64,000 nt of DNA from Tupaia tana (Eukaryota; Chordata; Mammalia; Scandentia; Tupaiidae), in contig JAKSZU010000029.1 of NCBI GenBank assembly GCA_026018925.1, forward strand, positions 15,551,778 to 15,615,777. Reading direction: 5' to 3'. Below are positions 46,216 to 57,370 of this stretch, in pieces. The notes beneath the pieces were generated by a model, which saw nothing but the letters and a program-made list of their open reading frames with translations, did no database searches and was not told the origin of the DNA. Numbering within the stretch: position 1 is the stretch's first letter; each line of letters opens with the position of its first letter. Both the position numbers and the translations under genes were made by a program.

Positions 46216-47174
46216 TAAGAATTATCTATTCAGGTGGAGATACTTCATAAACTATTTTTCATAACAAGTATAAAAATAGAGTATTGTTTATTTTCTATTA
46301 AGTGAACTCCAACCTATCTGACTTTCAAAAGGAAAATATTTATAATTTTTCTTCTAACTAATATATTACCCGACTTTAAAAAAAAAAAAAAAAACAAAAA
46401 AAAAACACAGAGTTAATAACAAAGGCCAGAACCAAACCATTGTTTTATAGGACTCCTGTCAACATATTGGAATCTCATTACAATTACAAGGAAACGAAAG
46501 ACAAAATCTTTGTACTAACATCTGCCTCCTTCACTCAGCAGAACCGTCTTATAAATCTGAACTAGACCTGGAGGTCTCAATTAATAAACAGTGTGAACAA
46601 ATCAGAACTACCCATTTCCCAGACTGCTAAACCTGAGGATGGCCAAATGAGAAGGGAAAGCAGAGAAAAGGAACCAACAACAGAAGTGACGATAACTTCT
46701 CCAGAACAGGCACAGAAAGGGCTTCCCCAACGTGAGTAATGTTCAGAAGACATCAAAGGTATAGAAGCTAATAAAAGTCAGGCAGGCCCTAATTTTTACC
46801 ATGTAAGAAACATTTTAATGACCCTAGAGAACCAGTTCCCTCTTTGAAAGTTTTAAGTGCTGATTAGGTGTGGGGGTTCAGCCTAAACATCTTGCCGACA
46901 TATTGGAATCTCATAACAGCATCAAAAAGCCATTTAAAGAATGTTGTTAGAGGCAAATGAACAGAAAACCAAGGATATTCCTCAAACTTTGCACCTTGCT
47001 CAGGAAACAGTGAACTTCCCACTCACAGAAAAGGTAGCTGGGAAGGCTGATGGGTCATAACGCGTAACTACTCATATAGAATAGAGTACCCCTCCACCTT
47101 CCCTGTTGTTCTACTCTCTATGATTTGTCACCTCCAGTCAACTGCAGTCCAAAAATTTGTGAATATGATACAAT

Positions 47175-47330
47175 ATTTTCAGAGAGAGGGACCACATTCG
47201 TTTAACTTTTATCAACGTATATTGTAATTGTTCTATCTTACTGTGAGTGATTGCTGTTCATCTCTTACTGTCCTCTTTTATAAATTAAAGTGTATCATAG
47301 GTATGTATATACAGATGGATCCCAACTTAG
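47175..47330 (+). mobile_element. Tigger1-like DNA transposon end
   Basis: 'attgtaattgttctatctta', 'catctcttactgtcctc' and 'tttataaattaaagtgtatc' followed by ataggtatgtatata match the inner end of Tigger1/MER2-type pogo elements as I remember them. The terminal inverted repeat is missing. Confidence 0.55.
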
Positions 47331-47343
47331 AATGATTCTCCTT

Positions 47344-47349
47344 AATAAA
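47344..47349 (+). promoter_or_regulatory. AATAAA used for the transduced transcript
   Basis: Hexamer 12 bp before the 19-nt A-run at 47362-47380 that ends the insertion. Confidence 0.7.
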
Positions 47350-47377
47350 TATTTCCACTTTAAAAAAAAAAAAAAAA

Positions 47378-47396
47378 AAAACATTTGAGGTGGCTC
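47378..47396. repeat. Right target-site duplication of the L1 insertion
   Basis: Perfect match to 40029-40047; its first A residues merge with the poly(A). Confidence 0.9.
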
Positions 47397-47616
47397 TATA
47401 GCTTGGTGGTTGATGTAGCCAGATTCCACATGGCAAACCTTGCAGCTTGAGTTTTGCACCCAAAGCTTGAGAAACACAAGAATGTGTGTGTGTGTGTCTC
47501 TCAACACATATTTGTCAGTGAATGAGAAGGGATTACTCCATGATCATTCTCCATGAAAGTTGCTTTCTCTGTCTCTCTGAAGAGTACATGCACCCTCTTG
47601 CAAATTTTAAAATGAA
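47391..47616 (+). mobile_element. Long SINE, target of the L1 insertion
   Basis: Head 'ggtggctctatagcttggtgg' resumes after the duplication; the body reaches 'gagtacatgcaccctcttg'. Its first bases lie left of 40048. Confidence 0.7.
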
Positions 47617-48018
47617 TAACATTAGTAAAAATACTGTTCAGTGAAATACTGAAAAATGTCCAAGAAAAGATACTTGACAGAACTTAGATCAAAATTGGTA
47701 AAATCTATGTGTGTTTTTTAGGAATGCATCCAACAGAATATTAACATAATGATCTATTTTATCTCTAGTGATACAGATGCGGTGGCCTTATCCCTCCATG
47801 CAATACTCATGATGAGGAAAAAATAAGTTCTACATAATATTATAACATGACTCAGGGAAAGAAATTACTTTGGGACTTTACTGTACTTTTACTGTCTGCA
47901 AAGAATTCTGGAGAAAGGAATAGTGATGCAATTTTAAAGCATGAAACCACTTTTGAGACATATAGTTTCAGGGTATCCTACTTGGTTTATAAATATATTT
48001 ATATTTTAAATAAACATT
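47617..48018. other. Intron sequence, no feature recognised
   Basis: AT-rich; short frames only. Confidence 0.3.
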
Positions 48019-48185
48019 AAATCATGGAACCAGAAACTGGCATGATGATTAAGGCACTGTACTCCCATATCAGCAAATGTGGTTCAAGTCCTGGACTGGT
48101 GGTCTGCTTTTTTCCTTTCCCTCTCTCTCTCTCTGTCCCTTTTTAATGATTACACATGCCCTATAGAAAACCTAAAAAAAATAGT
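48019..48185 (+). mobile_element. Short SINE
   Basis: Head 'ggcatgatgattaaggcac', then CTCTCTC and 'gattacacatgccctatag'. Confidence 0.75.
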
Positions 48186-48608
48186 AATAATAATTCATAA
48201 AATAGAATGAATAATTTCTAAAATGAAGGCTAAACTTATAAATTTGGTGTGAAATATCTTTATCAAAAAGAACAAATACATTAGACAAATTTGTTGAGCA
48301 AAACAATTAATTCCAATACACGTACATACAAATAAACATCCAAAAGTTTAATTTCTATCTGATTTACACATACTAACCAGTATGATATTTGAATTACACT
48401 TGGAGCAAGTTTGAAGTTGACTCTTAGAAAAGCAACTTATTTTGTCAATATGTTTATGTAGATATGAAAAACATTGTAATGCCCTATTCTAATAATTAAA
48501 AGACTGAAAGAACAGTTGCATAAACAATAAAAACTAGTTATTTTCTGCAAAAGGATGTCATCAATTCAAAAGTGAAGACGTTAATATAATTTGTTAAAAA
48601 TATTTTGA
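48186..48608. other. Intron sequence, no feature recognised
   Basis: AT-rich, nothing assignable. Confidence 0.3.
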
Positions 48609-48609
48609 G

Positions 48610-48790
48610 TAAGACCAGGAAATGGTGTTTTGGTTAAGTCACTAAACATTCACATGACCAATTCTGGGGTGGCAGTTTGCTTACTCTCTCTCCCTCTCTC
48701 TCATTCTCTCTCTTTTCTTTTATGAGTACATGTGCCCTATAGCAAATTTAAAATAATAATAATAGACAAAAATAAATAAATAATTCTTTT
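48610..48790 (+). mobile_element. Short SINE
   Basis: 'gaccaggaaatggtgttttgg' through CTCTC to 'aataataataatagac'. Confidence 0.7.
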
Positions 48791-48804
48791 AAAAAATTTT
48801 TTTG

Positions 48805-49060
48805 TGGGCTGGATCTGTGGCATGATGAGTAAGGCAGCTGGATTTTTCATGGCTTGCGTCCTAGACTGGAAGACCTAAGAAACATGCCAGACATGAGTAT
48901 ACACATGTTTGTACAAAATCCAAAAAGGAGGAGACATGGAAAAGAGATTGCAGCCTGACCATTCACCACTGGTTGGTGTTTTCTCTATTTCCTTTCTCAC
49001 TATCTCTCTGTCTCCTTTTGGAAAACATATATGACCAGTAGGAAAAGCAAAAGCAAAAAT
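48805..49060 (+). mobile_element. Long SINE
   Basis: 'gggctggatctgtggcatgat' to 'atgaccagtaggaaaagc', diverged. Confidence 0.65.
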
Positions 49061-49189
49061 AGCTCTTTAGAATTTAAAAGTTTTAAATACATATTTTGTT
49101 ACAAATTGTTGATTGAATGGTCATATAACAATCACACTCTTACTGAAAGAAGTCCAAAATAAAGATAAAAAACAAAATGTGTTTGTTCC

Positions 49190-49325
49190 CTTTTAAAAAG
49201 CTTTATTGAGGTGTAAATAGTATGCAAAACTATACATCTTTAATGTGTGTTTTTGGATAAACTTCGAGAAATGCATACCTTTATACTGCCACTACCACTA
49301 TCAATAATCCGTCCATATACTGCCT
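49190..49325 (-). mobile_element. Ancient L1M 3' fragment
   Basis: 'aaaagctttattgaggtgt' followed by 'aaatagtatgcaaaac' and a run to 'catatactgcc' matches the reversed 3' region of old L1 (L1ME/L1MD type). Confidence 0.6.
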
Positions 49326-49344
49326 TTGTAAATGTTTTCCTACA

Positions 49345-49490
49345 AGGGGCCAGGAGGAGGTAGGGTGATAAGGGCACTGGATCCCCACATGTGAGAAATC
49401 ACTCCCCCTGGGAAATAGTCATGATGCAATAATTTCTCCATCTTTTACACCATCTAGAATTTTGGGCATGCACACACATGTGCTGGGTGT
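49345..49490. mobile_element. Chimeric SINE: plus-strand head joined to a minus-strand body
   Basis: A short head 'ggggccaggaggaggtagg' to 'ggatccccacatgtg' runs on +, then 'agaaatcactccccctgg' to 'ggcatgcacacacatgtgc' is a long-type body in reverse. Confidence 0.6.
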
Positions 49491-49655
49491 TCTTTATTAT
49501 TATTAATTTATTTTATTTAATATTATTTTAAAAATTTGAACAGAGGTAGAGGGGGGAAAAAGGGAAAGTTAGAAAGCAAGCCACCAAGTTCAGGATTCAA
49601 ACAGTAGTCAATTATGTGGGAGTCCAGCAACTTACCACACTATCTTTGGCCCAGC
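49491..49655 (-). mobile_element. Short SINE
   Basis: AT-rich tail, GA-rich block, 'gttagaaagcaagccaccaag', head ends near 'ctttggccc'. Confidence 0.7.
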
Positions 49656-50091
49656 CCAGTGTGTTTTATTAGCTGCTGGTACAGGACTGAAGTTGCCAGC
49701 TTGACCATGTGTGATTTGGCCACCTTAACTACTCCATGGTCTGGTTCCATCTGTGCCTGTGCCCTTTATGAATTCCCAAGTTTAGACTTCAATAAGTCTA
49801 GACAAGATTTTAGTAGTCTAGATTTTATGAGAGTCTACATACAAATCACCCTCTGGGAAACATCCTAGAATTTTTCTGATAAGCTACAAGCACTCCTCCA
49901 TTGTTTTTAGGAAGAAAAAAAGAGTTAATCTCACATGAACCCTGAGCAGGTTACCATTCAAACCAAACTCAGCTCCTACAAAGAAGTAAACTTAAGGGTA
50001 GGGATGTTAAAGTATGATCACTTGATAGATATGGACCGTCCACTTCTACATTAAATGCAGACCTAATTTTAAAACCCTGTCTTTAATACAG
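49656..50091. other. Intron 3, no feature recognised
   Basis: Possible old SINE scraps (49665-49745); a pyrimidine-rich acceptor region leads to 50091. Confidence 0.35.
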
Positions 50092-50312
50092 CTTCATCCA
50101 TTTCTGAGGAAAATTCAACAGTTAGCATTGGGTACAACATGCCCCTCAGTGAAAACAGAAATACAATGCAGTATGATATCCACAACCTTGTGTGATTTTC
50201 TAATAACAGTTGGCTGATGGTTAAAGTAGGAGCTTTTGTCTACAGGAACACCCATGATCATGGGTTGGTCCTCAATGAAGAGGTGATAAACTGGCTTATT
50301 AATTTCCAAAAG
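50092..50312 (+). pseudogene. VMN2R: V2R pseudogene exon 4
   Basis: 221 bp between an acceptor (aatacag) and a donor (GT at 50313), near the usual exon-4 size. It opens LHPFLRKIQ, the conserved start of this exon. After frameshifts the reading continues as QYDIHNL and then, from about 50205, as SWLMVKVGAF, RNTHDHGLVLNEEVINW and LINFQK. Two or three small indels are needed. The minus-strand open frame here is a shadow. Confidence 0.8.
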
Positions 50313-50344
50313 GTATGATGTCATTTCAATATGAAATACATACA

Positions 50345-50612
50345 GAGGTGGGGTCAGCAGATTGCATAGTAGTTATGTCGTTGGAATCTCACATCACTGA
50401 TTGTGGTTTGAGTCCTGGACTTGGTGGCTTGAAATTCCTGCTGGATGTGTGTGCATATGTTCCCAAGATTGCAGTAGGAGAAAGGAGAATAAGGGATTGC
50501 AGCACGGCCATTTCCCCAGGGTATGATTTCTCACTTTTTCTCTTATGGTCTCTCTTTCTGTTTCTTTCATGAGTACACATGCCCTAAGGCAAAACCCTCT
50601 AAAAGAAAGAAA
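50345..50612 (+). mobile_element. Long SINE
   Basis: 'ggtggggtcagcagattgcat' to 'gccctaaggcaaaaccctc', with an A-rich tail of AAAC repeats (to about 50630). Confidence 0.8.
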
Positions 50613-50707
50613 CAAACGAACAAACAAACATATGCAGAGGTATCTGAACAGAGTTCTGAAATTAAAATTGTGTGACTGCTTTAACTCAGCAGCAAATTTA
50701 TTTTTTC

Positions 50708-50962
50708 AGGGCCAGCAGGTGACTTCATAGTGAAGGAATTGAATTCTGACATGGCAAACCATGGTTTGAATTCTGGATTTGGAGGTTTAAAAATTATGCC
50801 TGATATGTGTATGTGTGTACATGCCTAAAATCTGTACAGCAGAATGAAGAAGATCATGGTGTGGCCATCCCTCTGAGGATTAATTTCTCACTTATTCTCT
50901 TTCTGGCCTTTTCTCTCTCCAGTGAACACACAAGACCTATGCAAAAACCTAAAGAAAAATGA
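50708..50962 (+). mobile_element. Long SINE
   Basis: 'agggccagcaggtgacttcat' to 'gacctatgcaaaaacctaa'. Confidence 0.75.
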
Positions 50963-51092
50963 ATTAACTCTTGCCTCAGTGAAAATACAAATTAAAAAAA
51001 CAAAATTTGCCTTTTACATCCAGACTTTGTACTAAAATTTCCTTATATACATTCTAAACTATAGAAAAACTTGTTTTGTTTTAGATATTTTT

Positions 51093-51347
51093 TTTAAGAG
51101 ATTTTCGCTACAGGGCGCGTACACTCACCAGACAGACAGAGAGAGACATTAGAGACAGAAAGCGAGAAATCACCCCCAGGGGGGATGGTCATGCCGCAAT
51201 CTCTTTTCCTCCATTCTCCTCTCGGGATCTTGGGCACGCACGCACACGCATCCGGCGTGAGTTTTAAGCCACCGGGTTCAGGACGCGAACCACGGTCAAC
51301 TACGTGGGAGTCCAGCAACATGGCCATTACGCTAACTGCTGGTTCCC
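51093..51347 (-). mobile_element. Long SINE, well preserved
   Basis: Minus strand with CpG-rich 'cacgcacgcacacgc' and 'aaccacggtcaac' intact, suggesting a young copy. Confidence 0.9.
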
Positions 51348-51355
51348 ATTGTTTT

Positions 51356-51600
51356 AGTTTTTTGAGAGGATTTTGCTATATGGCATGTGCACTCCCAAGA
51401 AAGACAGAGACAGACAGCAAGAAATCACCCTCTGGGGGGATGACCACACCACAATCCCTTCTCCTTCATTCTTCTCTTGGGATCTTGGGCACACACCCAA
51501 ACGTGCCCAGCCTGAGTTTAAGCCACCAGGTCCAGGACTTGAGCTGTGGTCAACTACATGGGAGTCCAGCGACATAGCCATTATGCCATCTGCTGGTCCC
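51356..51600 (-). mobile_element. Long SINE, adjacent to the previous copy
   Basis: 'tttttgagaggattttgc' to 'catctgctggtccc', same orientation, 8-bp gap. Confidence 0.88.
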
Positions 51601-51754
51601 AACTTCTGGGTTTTACTAGCTGATTTGTTTTCTTATGTTTGTCCAAGCAGCTGTCCAATGAATAATATCAATTAGGTGATGAGTATGTATATGGAATTGA
51701 AAATTGTTTAATACAAGAATTCTTTTCTGAGAATATATTTATAATTTTTTTTGT

Positions 51755-51997
51755 GTTTTTATTGTAGAGAGATCTTTGCTATAGGATAAATAAGCTCACA
51801 GGGGAGATAGACAGAAAGTGAGAATTATCACCCAGAGGGATGGCTACACCATGATCCCTTCTGCATTCTGCCCTCGGGACTTTGGACACACACACAAAGG
51901 CACCTGGTGTGAGTTTCAAATCCTCTGGTCTGAGACCTGCAAAGGGGTCAGCCAAGTGGGAGTCCATAGTAACCACTATGCCATCTGCTGGTCCCCA
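51755..51997 (-). mobile_element. Long SINE
   Basis: 'tattgtagagagatctttgc' to 'catctgctggtccc'; the part before 'gtaaccactatgcc' is shortened. Confidence 0.8.
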
Positions 51998-52182
51998 ACA
52001 AATGCGTTTTTCAGAATATTGCCATTGAGTGAACATCATAGATTGCACTTACACAACCGTGGATGATATGGCACACTGTACATGAAATTTATATGGTCTA
52101 ACTTATTATCTTATGGTACCACTATCATATATGCAGTTTATCATTTACTGAAATGTCTTATGTCTTTATGGAGTACATGATT

Positions 52183-52239
52183 CTTATATATATATGCATG
52201 TATATATATATATATATATATGCTAAGTAAATTAGTATA

Positions 52240-52271
<32 letters not shown>
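52183..52271. repeat. TA and GT microsatellites
   Basis: TA-rich 52185-52222, then a GT run at about 52241-52271. Confidence 0.95.
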
Positions 52272-52273
<2 letters not shown>

Positions 52274-52439
52274 AAAAATTTTCTCTCTGTCCTGAAACTT
52301 TTTATTATTTGTGACCAAAGTTCTTCTTATAATTTGGTATACTGTAAAAACAAGTAGGTTATACATTATAGATTAATGTATCATTTACATTTTTGTAAAT
52401 ACCATTTACATTTTCTCTTGTCATTTAGCAAACCATTCT

Positions 52440-52622
52440 TATTTTTTATAATTATTTATTTTATTTATTATCTCTTATCTTTCTCCTGCTTCTTTCTTCT
52501 TCAATTTGCCCAGAGAGTGAGAGGACAAGCGTAAAAGCAAGACACTGGGTTCAGTCGGTTGAACTGTGGTCAGTCATGTGTAAGTCCACTGCCTTAATCA
52601 CTATAGCACCTGTCAGCCCCTT
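52440..52622 (-). mobile_element. Short SINE
   Basis: AT-rich tail to 'atagcacctgtcagcccc'; GA-rich block weak. Confidence 0.7.
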
Positions 52623-53092
52623 GCATATCATTCTTCATTGTACTAAACTTTTCAAAGCATTGACTATAATCTAGGGCAATTAGATGTTGCATAAGATTTA
52701 TATAAATATGCTTTGCACATGTACTGTGTTAATATATGGAAAGCAGTGCTCAACTGCCCTCAGAACCCAAAAGTGGATTAACTACATGGTCATCATAGAT
52801 CTGTTGGCCCACAAGTCTTAAGTTGACTTTTTGTTGTGTGTCTACATATCACATTATTAGATATTTTAAAATCCAGAACCTAACATTTTCTACCCAACCA
52901 GATATGAGAATATAGTATAAATGTTCTCAGGAACACAACTTTTCAGAGTCTTTACCATGTTAAAACCTGGATTGAAATGGTTTTGGATGAAGTGATTCCA
53001 TAAGACAAGAGAATGACACGAGGAATTTTTTAGTCATGTATGGGATAAAATAATTAGGTACTTTGAAAATATCCAGTAAATAATACATGAAG
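52623..53092. other. Intron 4, no feature recognised
   Basis: Unique-looking AT-rich sequence. Confidence 0.3.
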
Positions 53093-53255
53093 GGGACTGG
53101 CAGGTGGTGTAGTGGCTAAAACACTGGACTCCCACTTGGCTTATTGTGGTTTGAGTCCCAAAAATGATATCTTGATTTCTCACTTTTTCTCCTCTCTCCT
53201 GGTCAAATTAAAAAATAATAACAATAAATTGAATAAGTAATTCTTTTAAAAATAA
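53093..53255 (+). mobile_element. Short SINE
   Basis: 'ggggactggcaggtggtgtag' to 'ggtcaaattaaaaaataa'; the middle is shortened. Confidence 0.8.
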
Positions 53256-53311
53256 CAAAACATAAAGAAGGAAGCTAAGTAAATTAGTTCTTAATTAGAA
53301 GTCTATTTAAG

Positions 53312-53565
53312 GGGGACCACAGGTAGTATAGTGCTTATGACTCTGGACTCCCACATGGCTGACTACAATTTGAGTCCTGAAACTCGAGGCTGGAAAGTCA
53401 CACCATGCACGGGTGCATCTATGCCAAAATTCTTGAGAGGAGAATAAAGATGGGATTGTGGTCCAGTAATCTTCTTAGGGGGTGATTTCTCTTTCTATCT
53501 CTGTTTCACTGTCTCTCTAGCAATCACATGTACCCTATAGCCAAAATATCTCTCTTAAATAAATA
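53312..53565 (+). mobile_element. Long SINE
   Basis: 'gggggaccacaggtagtatag' to 'accctatagccaaaatatctc'. Confidence 0.8.
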
Positions 53566-53706
53566 AATGAAGCTCAGGTAATATAGAATAAACAGTGATG
53601 AACTATTAAAAGCCAAAATTGTATTTGAGGTAAGGAGAAATAGAGATATCCCATCAAAATAGCTCATTAACATACATGATAATGAATAATGATTTTCTTT
53701 TCTTAG

Positions 53707-53830
53707 ACTCCTGAATCTATGTGTAGCCACAGTTGTGTTGCTGGACTCCAGAAAATTCCTCAAGAAGGAAGACCTGTTTGCTGCTTTATTTGTGTTTCTT
53801 GCCCAGAGTCAGATATTTCAAATCAAACAA
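53707..53830 (+). pseudogene. VMN2R: V2R pseudogene exon 5 (cysteine-rich linker)
   Basis: Exactly 124 bp, the common length of this exon. Reads TPESMCSHSC, then KIPQEGRPVCCFICVSCPE and ISNQT with six cysteines of the nine-cysteine domain. Acceptor ttcttag, donor gtatga at 53831. No lesion. Confidence 0.93.
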
Positions 53831-53905
53831 GTATGAAATATAACTACAGTTATTCCCTACTATTGCTCAATAAAAATGAAACTATTACTATTGTAAATAA
53901 AACAT

Positions 53906-54168
53906 AGGCACCAGCAGGTTGTGTGATGTTGAAGGCACTTTCTCAGGGGGCTGATCACTGTTCAATTCCCAAACTCTGAGGATTGAAGGTCACGCCAGGT
54001 GCATGTGTATGAGTGCCCAAAATATTGAGAGGAGAACGGAGAAGAGATTGTGGCATGGCCATCCCACCTGAGAGGTGATTTGTAGCTTTCTGTCTCTCTG
54101 ACTTTCTTGTGGGCACATGTGCCCTGTAAGGAAAATTGCACACACAAACAAAAAAGAAATGAAACATA
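53906..54168 (+). mobile_element. Long SINE
   Basis: 'ggcaccagcaggttgtgtgat' to 'gccctgtaaggaaaattgc'. Confidence 0.8.
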
Positions 54169-54169
54169 G

Positions 54170-54972
54170 AACACCAATATTCTTAATTCACACGTTCATT
54201 GTTTTGATATATTTATTTTATAAACACTATTCTACCCTTTTATGTGTAAGCTGTTTTCTGACCCTGCTCATTCTATTAAGCTCAACTGTGAAACTATTTC
54301 CAATAGACAACTTTGGAGTTTGGTGCTGAGTTAAGACAGTGTCAATCTTAGATTTCATACTGAATCATGCTAGTGAAGAAAGGGAGGGTGTGTATTCATC
54401 AAGACTACCTGTGGGTGCCTTCAACTTTGAATTTCACTTTTATTCCCAGATAATAAACACAAAATAATTACAGATAAATTATTAAGAAATATTTTATAAC
54501 TTTTACAAACATGCTCAAACACCTGTGCAATTAAGTGCAAATAATTGATTACTATCAAAATACATACTTTGAAATATATTGCAGGAAAAAGAAGAAACAC
54601 AGTTTAAAGATTGAATATTCAACAGTCTAAGAAATTTCACATCTGGATACCTCAAAATTTGCTGTCATACAAAATATACTATCAAGTAATTGTCAAAATA
54701 AAATGCAGTATGGTGAAATATGAAATATGGAAAGTTGTAAGAAATCATGCTTACATTTTTCCAAAATAAAAGAAGTAAATATTATTTGAAATTTTCCATA
54801 AGTATTATGAAATTAGAGACATTCTAACAGTACAAATCATTTGAGTTTCATAACTAGTAAAAATAAATATTTATGTGCAGGTTAGAATATGCCAAGAATA
54901 AGAATACTAATTTTTCTTGAAGAAATTGCAAAACCAAATAAGTGTGCAAAACAAGAAATAATAATTGAGGTA
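54170..54972. other. Intron 5, no feature recognised
   Basis: AT-rich, no repeat family recognised by eye. Confidence 0.3.
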
Positions 54973-55235
54973 CAAAGCCAGTCCATGGCATGGTGATTAA
55001 AGTGACTAAATGCCACATGATGCAATTTGTGGCTTGAGTCCCAAATGAGATGACTTGGAAAACACCATAGGAATTTGTATGTTGTCCAAAATCTCAATAA
55101 GAGGAAAAAATGGTGCAGAAGGGATTGTGTCATAACCATATTATGGAGGTGGTGCTGTCTCACTTTCTTCCTCTCCGTGTATGTCTCCCTAGTGAGTGGA
55201 TGTGCCCTCTTGCAAATTCAAATTTAAAAAAAAGA
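54973..55235 (+). mobile_element. Long SINE
   Basis: 'agccagtccatggcatggtg' to 'gtgccctcttgcaaattc', A-rich tail to 55248. Confidence 0.75.
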
Positions 55236-55248
55236 AAAAAAGAAAAAC

Positions 55249-55470
55249 AAGGGCAAGTAGTTGGCATGGTTTTTAGACACCGGACTTCCCCATAACCAAC
55301 CATGGTTAGAATCCTAGACCTGGTGGCTTGCTTTCTCACTTGCCCTCTCTCTCTCTGTCTCTGTCTCTCTTTGGTGAGAGTACATACCTATAGTGATTTT
55401 AATAGTATAATAATAAAATTAAAAAGTAAAATTAAATTAAGTAATAAAATTAAGTAATACTTTAAAAAAT
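55249..55470 (+). mobile_element. Short SINE
   Basis: 'gggcaagtagttggcatgg' to an AATAAAATTAA-rich tail. Confidence 0.75.
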
Positions 55471-55659
55471 AAAAAACAGAAATAAAAAGTGAATAGAGAA
55501 AGGGTTTGGGACCCAGAAGAAAACATACACATGTATGTGGGTGCCAAACCTGTTCCTGAGACAGAAGCCAGGAGTATCTGCTGACTCTTGGCATAAGAAT
55601 AGGTAATGCAAGAAGAAAAATGTGATTGACTATCACTCTAATTCATATTTTTCTAAGAA

Positions 55660-55835
55660 ATTTAATTTAATTTATTATTATTAAAATTTGCTACGGTTCA
55701 TGCACACTAATCGGAGAGAGATAAGAGAGAAAGAGAAAGAGAAAGTGAGAAAGCAAGTCACCAGGTCTGAAACTCAAGCTGCAATAAGCCATGTAGGAGT
55801 CTAGAATCTTAACTGCCATGACATCTGCTGGTCCT
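55660..55835 (-). mobile_element. Short SINE
   Basis: AT-rich tail to 'catgacatctgctggtcc'. Confidence 0.75.
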
Positions 55836-55847
55836 AATTTTTTTTTT

Positions 55848-56098
55848 TTTAGAGGTTTTCACTATAGGACGCGTGTGCTTGCCAGAAAGACAGAGAGAGA
55901 CAGAGAGACAGAAAGTGAGAAATAACGCCCCAGGAGGGATGGCCGTGCCACAATCCCTTCTCCTCCATTTTCCTCTCAGGATCTTGAGCACGCATGCACA
56001 TGCGCCTGGCGTGAGTTAAGGTCACTGGGTCTGGGACTCAAACCATGGTTGACTAAGTGGGAGTCCAGTGACATACCATTATGCTAACTGCTTGTCTC
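55848..56098 (-). mobile_element. Long SINE
   Basis: 'tagaggttttcactatagg' to 'aactgcttgtctcc'. Confidence 0.88.
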
Positions 56099-56289
56099 CC
56101 CACTCTAATTCTTTGAGAAGATATTGGGTTGTTGGAAGAGTCATGACATAGTTTTGTTCTATGTAAAAAATGCATCATGACTTTTCTGACAACCCAATAC
56201 TATTGCCTCAATACTACCAAATATAATTAAATAAATAAATAATAGTTTAGAAAGGATTAGTTACACCACCCATTTTTTTTCTTCTTTTT

Positions 56290-56528
56290 TTTGGAGAGGT
56301 TTTTGCTATAGGGCATGTATGCTCACCAGACAGAGAGACAGAAAGCGAGAAATCACCCCCCAGGGGGGATGGCCACACCACTAGCCCTTCTCCTCCATTC
56401 TCCTCTCAGGATCTTGGAAATGCACGCACATGTGCCCAGCGTGAGTTTAAGCCACCAGGTCTGGGACTCGAACCACGGTCGACCACGTGGGAGTCCAGCA
56501 ACATAGCCATTATGCTAACTGCTGGTCC
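56290..56528 (-). mobile_element. Long SINE, well preserved
   Basis: 'tttggagaggtttttgc' to 'aactgctggtccc'. The direct repeat 'caccacccat' on both sides (about 56266 and 56528) is a likely target-site duplication. Confidence 0.9.
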
Positions 56529-56539
56529 CACCACCCATC

Positions 56540-57370
56540 TTTGTAATAAAAAGTTAATTTAAACACAGACATGCTGTTAATTTATGTAATCTCTGTGACT
56601 GCTTTCGTGTTATGTATCAATAGAGGTGAGTAGTTGCAACACAGACCTTATAATGTACAAACGCAAAAATTACTAGTCTCTTAAAAAATTAACAAGTACT
56701 GTTTTTAGACTTATATAAATGGACACCTCAAAAAGAACACTCCATCCTTTTATCATATAATTAAAATAGCAGTTTCTCAAAAAAAATAGCTCTATAAGAG
56801 CAATCTAATTTTAAATTAAACTTGTTTTCACTTTTACATAGGAATGTTTATGATAATATTGACAGAAAAATAAAAATGTACAATGAGAAAAGTTTACAGA
56901 AAGTGGCATGTTATACACAAAAAAATCAATAGAAATTAGGATAGAGGTAAAATTTAGGATATTTTAGGAGAAAAAGATAAAGTTATCTTTCTCTGGATAT
57001 TAATAAAAAACTATTCACTTTTATTGGGATGAACAAATATGATAAGCCATGGAAACATAAAATTTATCATGAGAAAAATTCTGGTGAGAATAGAGAAGAG
57101 ATCCAGAATGAATCCTCAACCTTGGTAACATCATTGAGAGCCACAAGATGGGCCAACAAAGATACTCATATGTTGAAATCCAATTTCAGATAACTTTGGT
57201 GTTACCTGAACCTGAATAAATTTTTCCCATGTCATCAACATGGGCTCTTAATTTTGTGTACATGGGTATTATCTCAGGGGCTTTATCTGCACATAATTAT
57301 ACAACAGTGACCATTTCCTTCAACATGATAATCAATTTGTAAAACTGGTGCACTTTTGCTTTTCCACTAG
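56540..57370. other. Intron 5, no feature recognised
   Basis: AT-rich to the acceptor tttccactag of exon 6. Confidence 0.35.

Larger units (their letters stand above)
45871..47361 (+). other. Putative 3'-transduced segment
   Basis: Non-L1 DNA inside the target-site duplications. It contains a long SINE (45982-46215), an A-run (46379-46409), about 700 bp unidentified sequence with 'tattggaatctcat' twice (about 46466 and 46902), and a Tigger1-like end (about 47175-47330). AATAAA at 47344-47349 precedes the poly(A) by 12 bp. The simplest reading is read-through past the L1's own weak signal, carrying its former flank. Confidence 0.7.
40048..47380 (+). mobile_element. Full-length L1 insertion with 3' transduction
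   Basis: Bounded by 16-19-bp direct repeats and ending in a 19-nt poly(A). Order: GC-rich 5'UTR (40048-40559), ORF1 (40560), ORF2 (41573-about 45321), L1 3'UTR to about 45870, then about 1.5 kb of non-L1 sequence to the poly(A). The empty site lay in a SINE whose head resumes at 47391. It sits in intron 3 of the V2R pseudogene in the same direction. No monomers are present; the 5'UTR shares nothing visible with the 315-bp or 131-bp units, so it represents a third 5'UTR type. Confidence 0.88.

Noticed and set aside
50115..50324. Minus-strand 69-codon frame
   Set aside because: Antisense of V2R exon 4.
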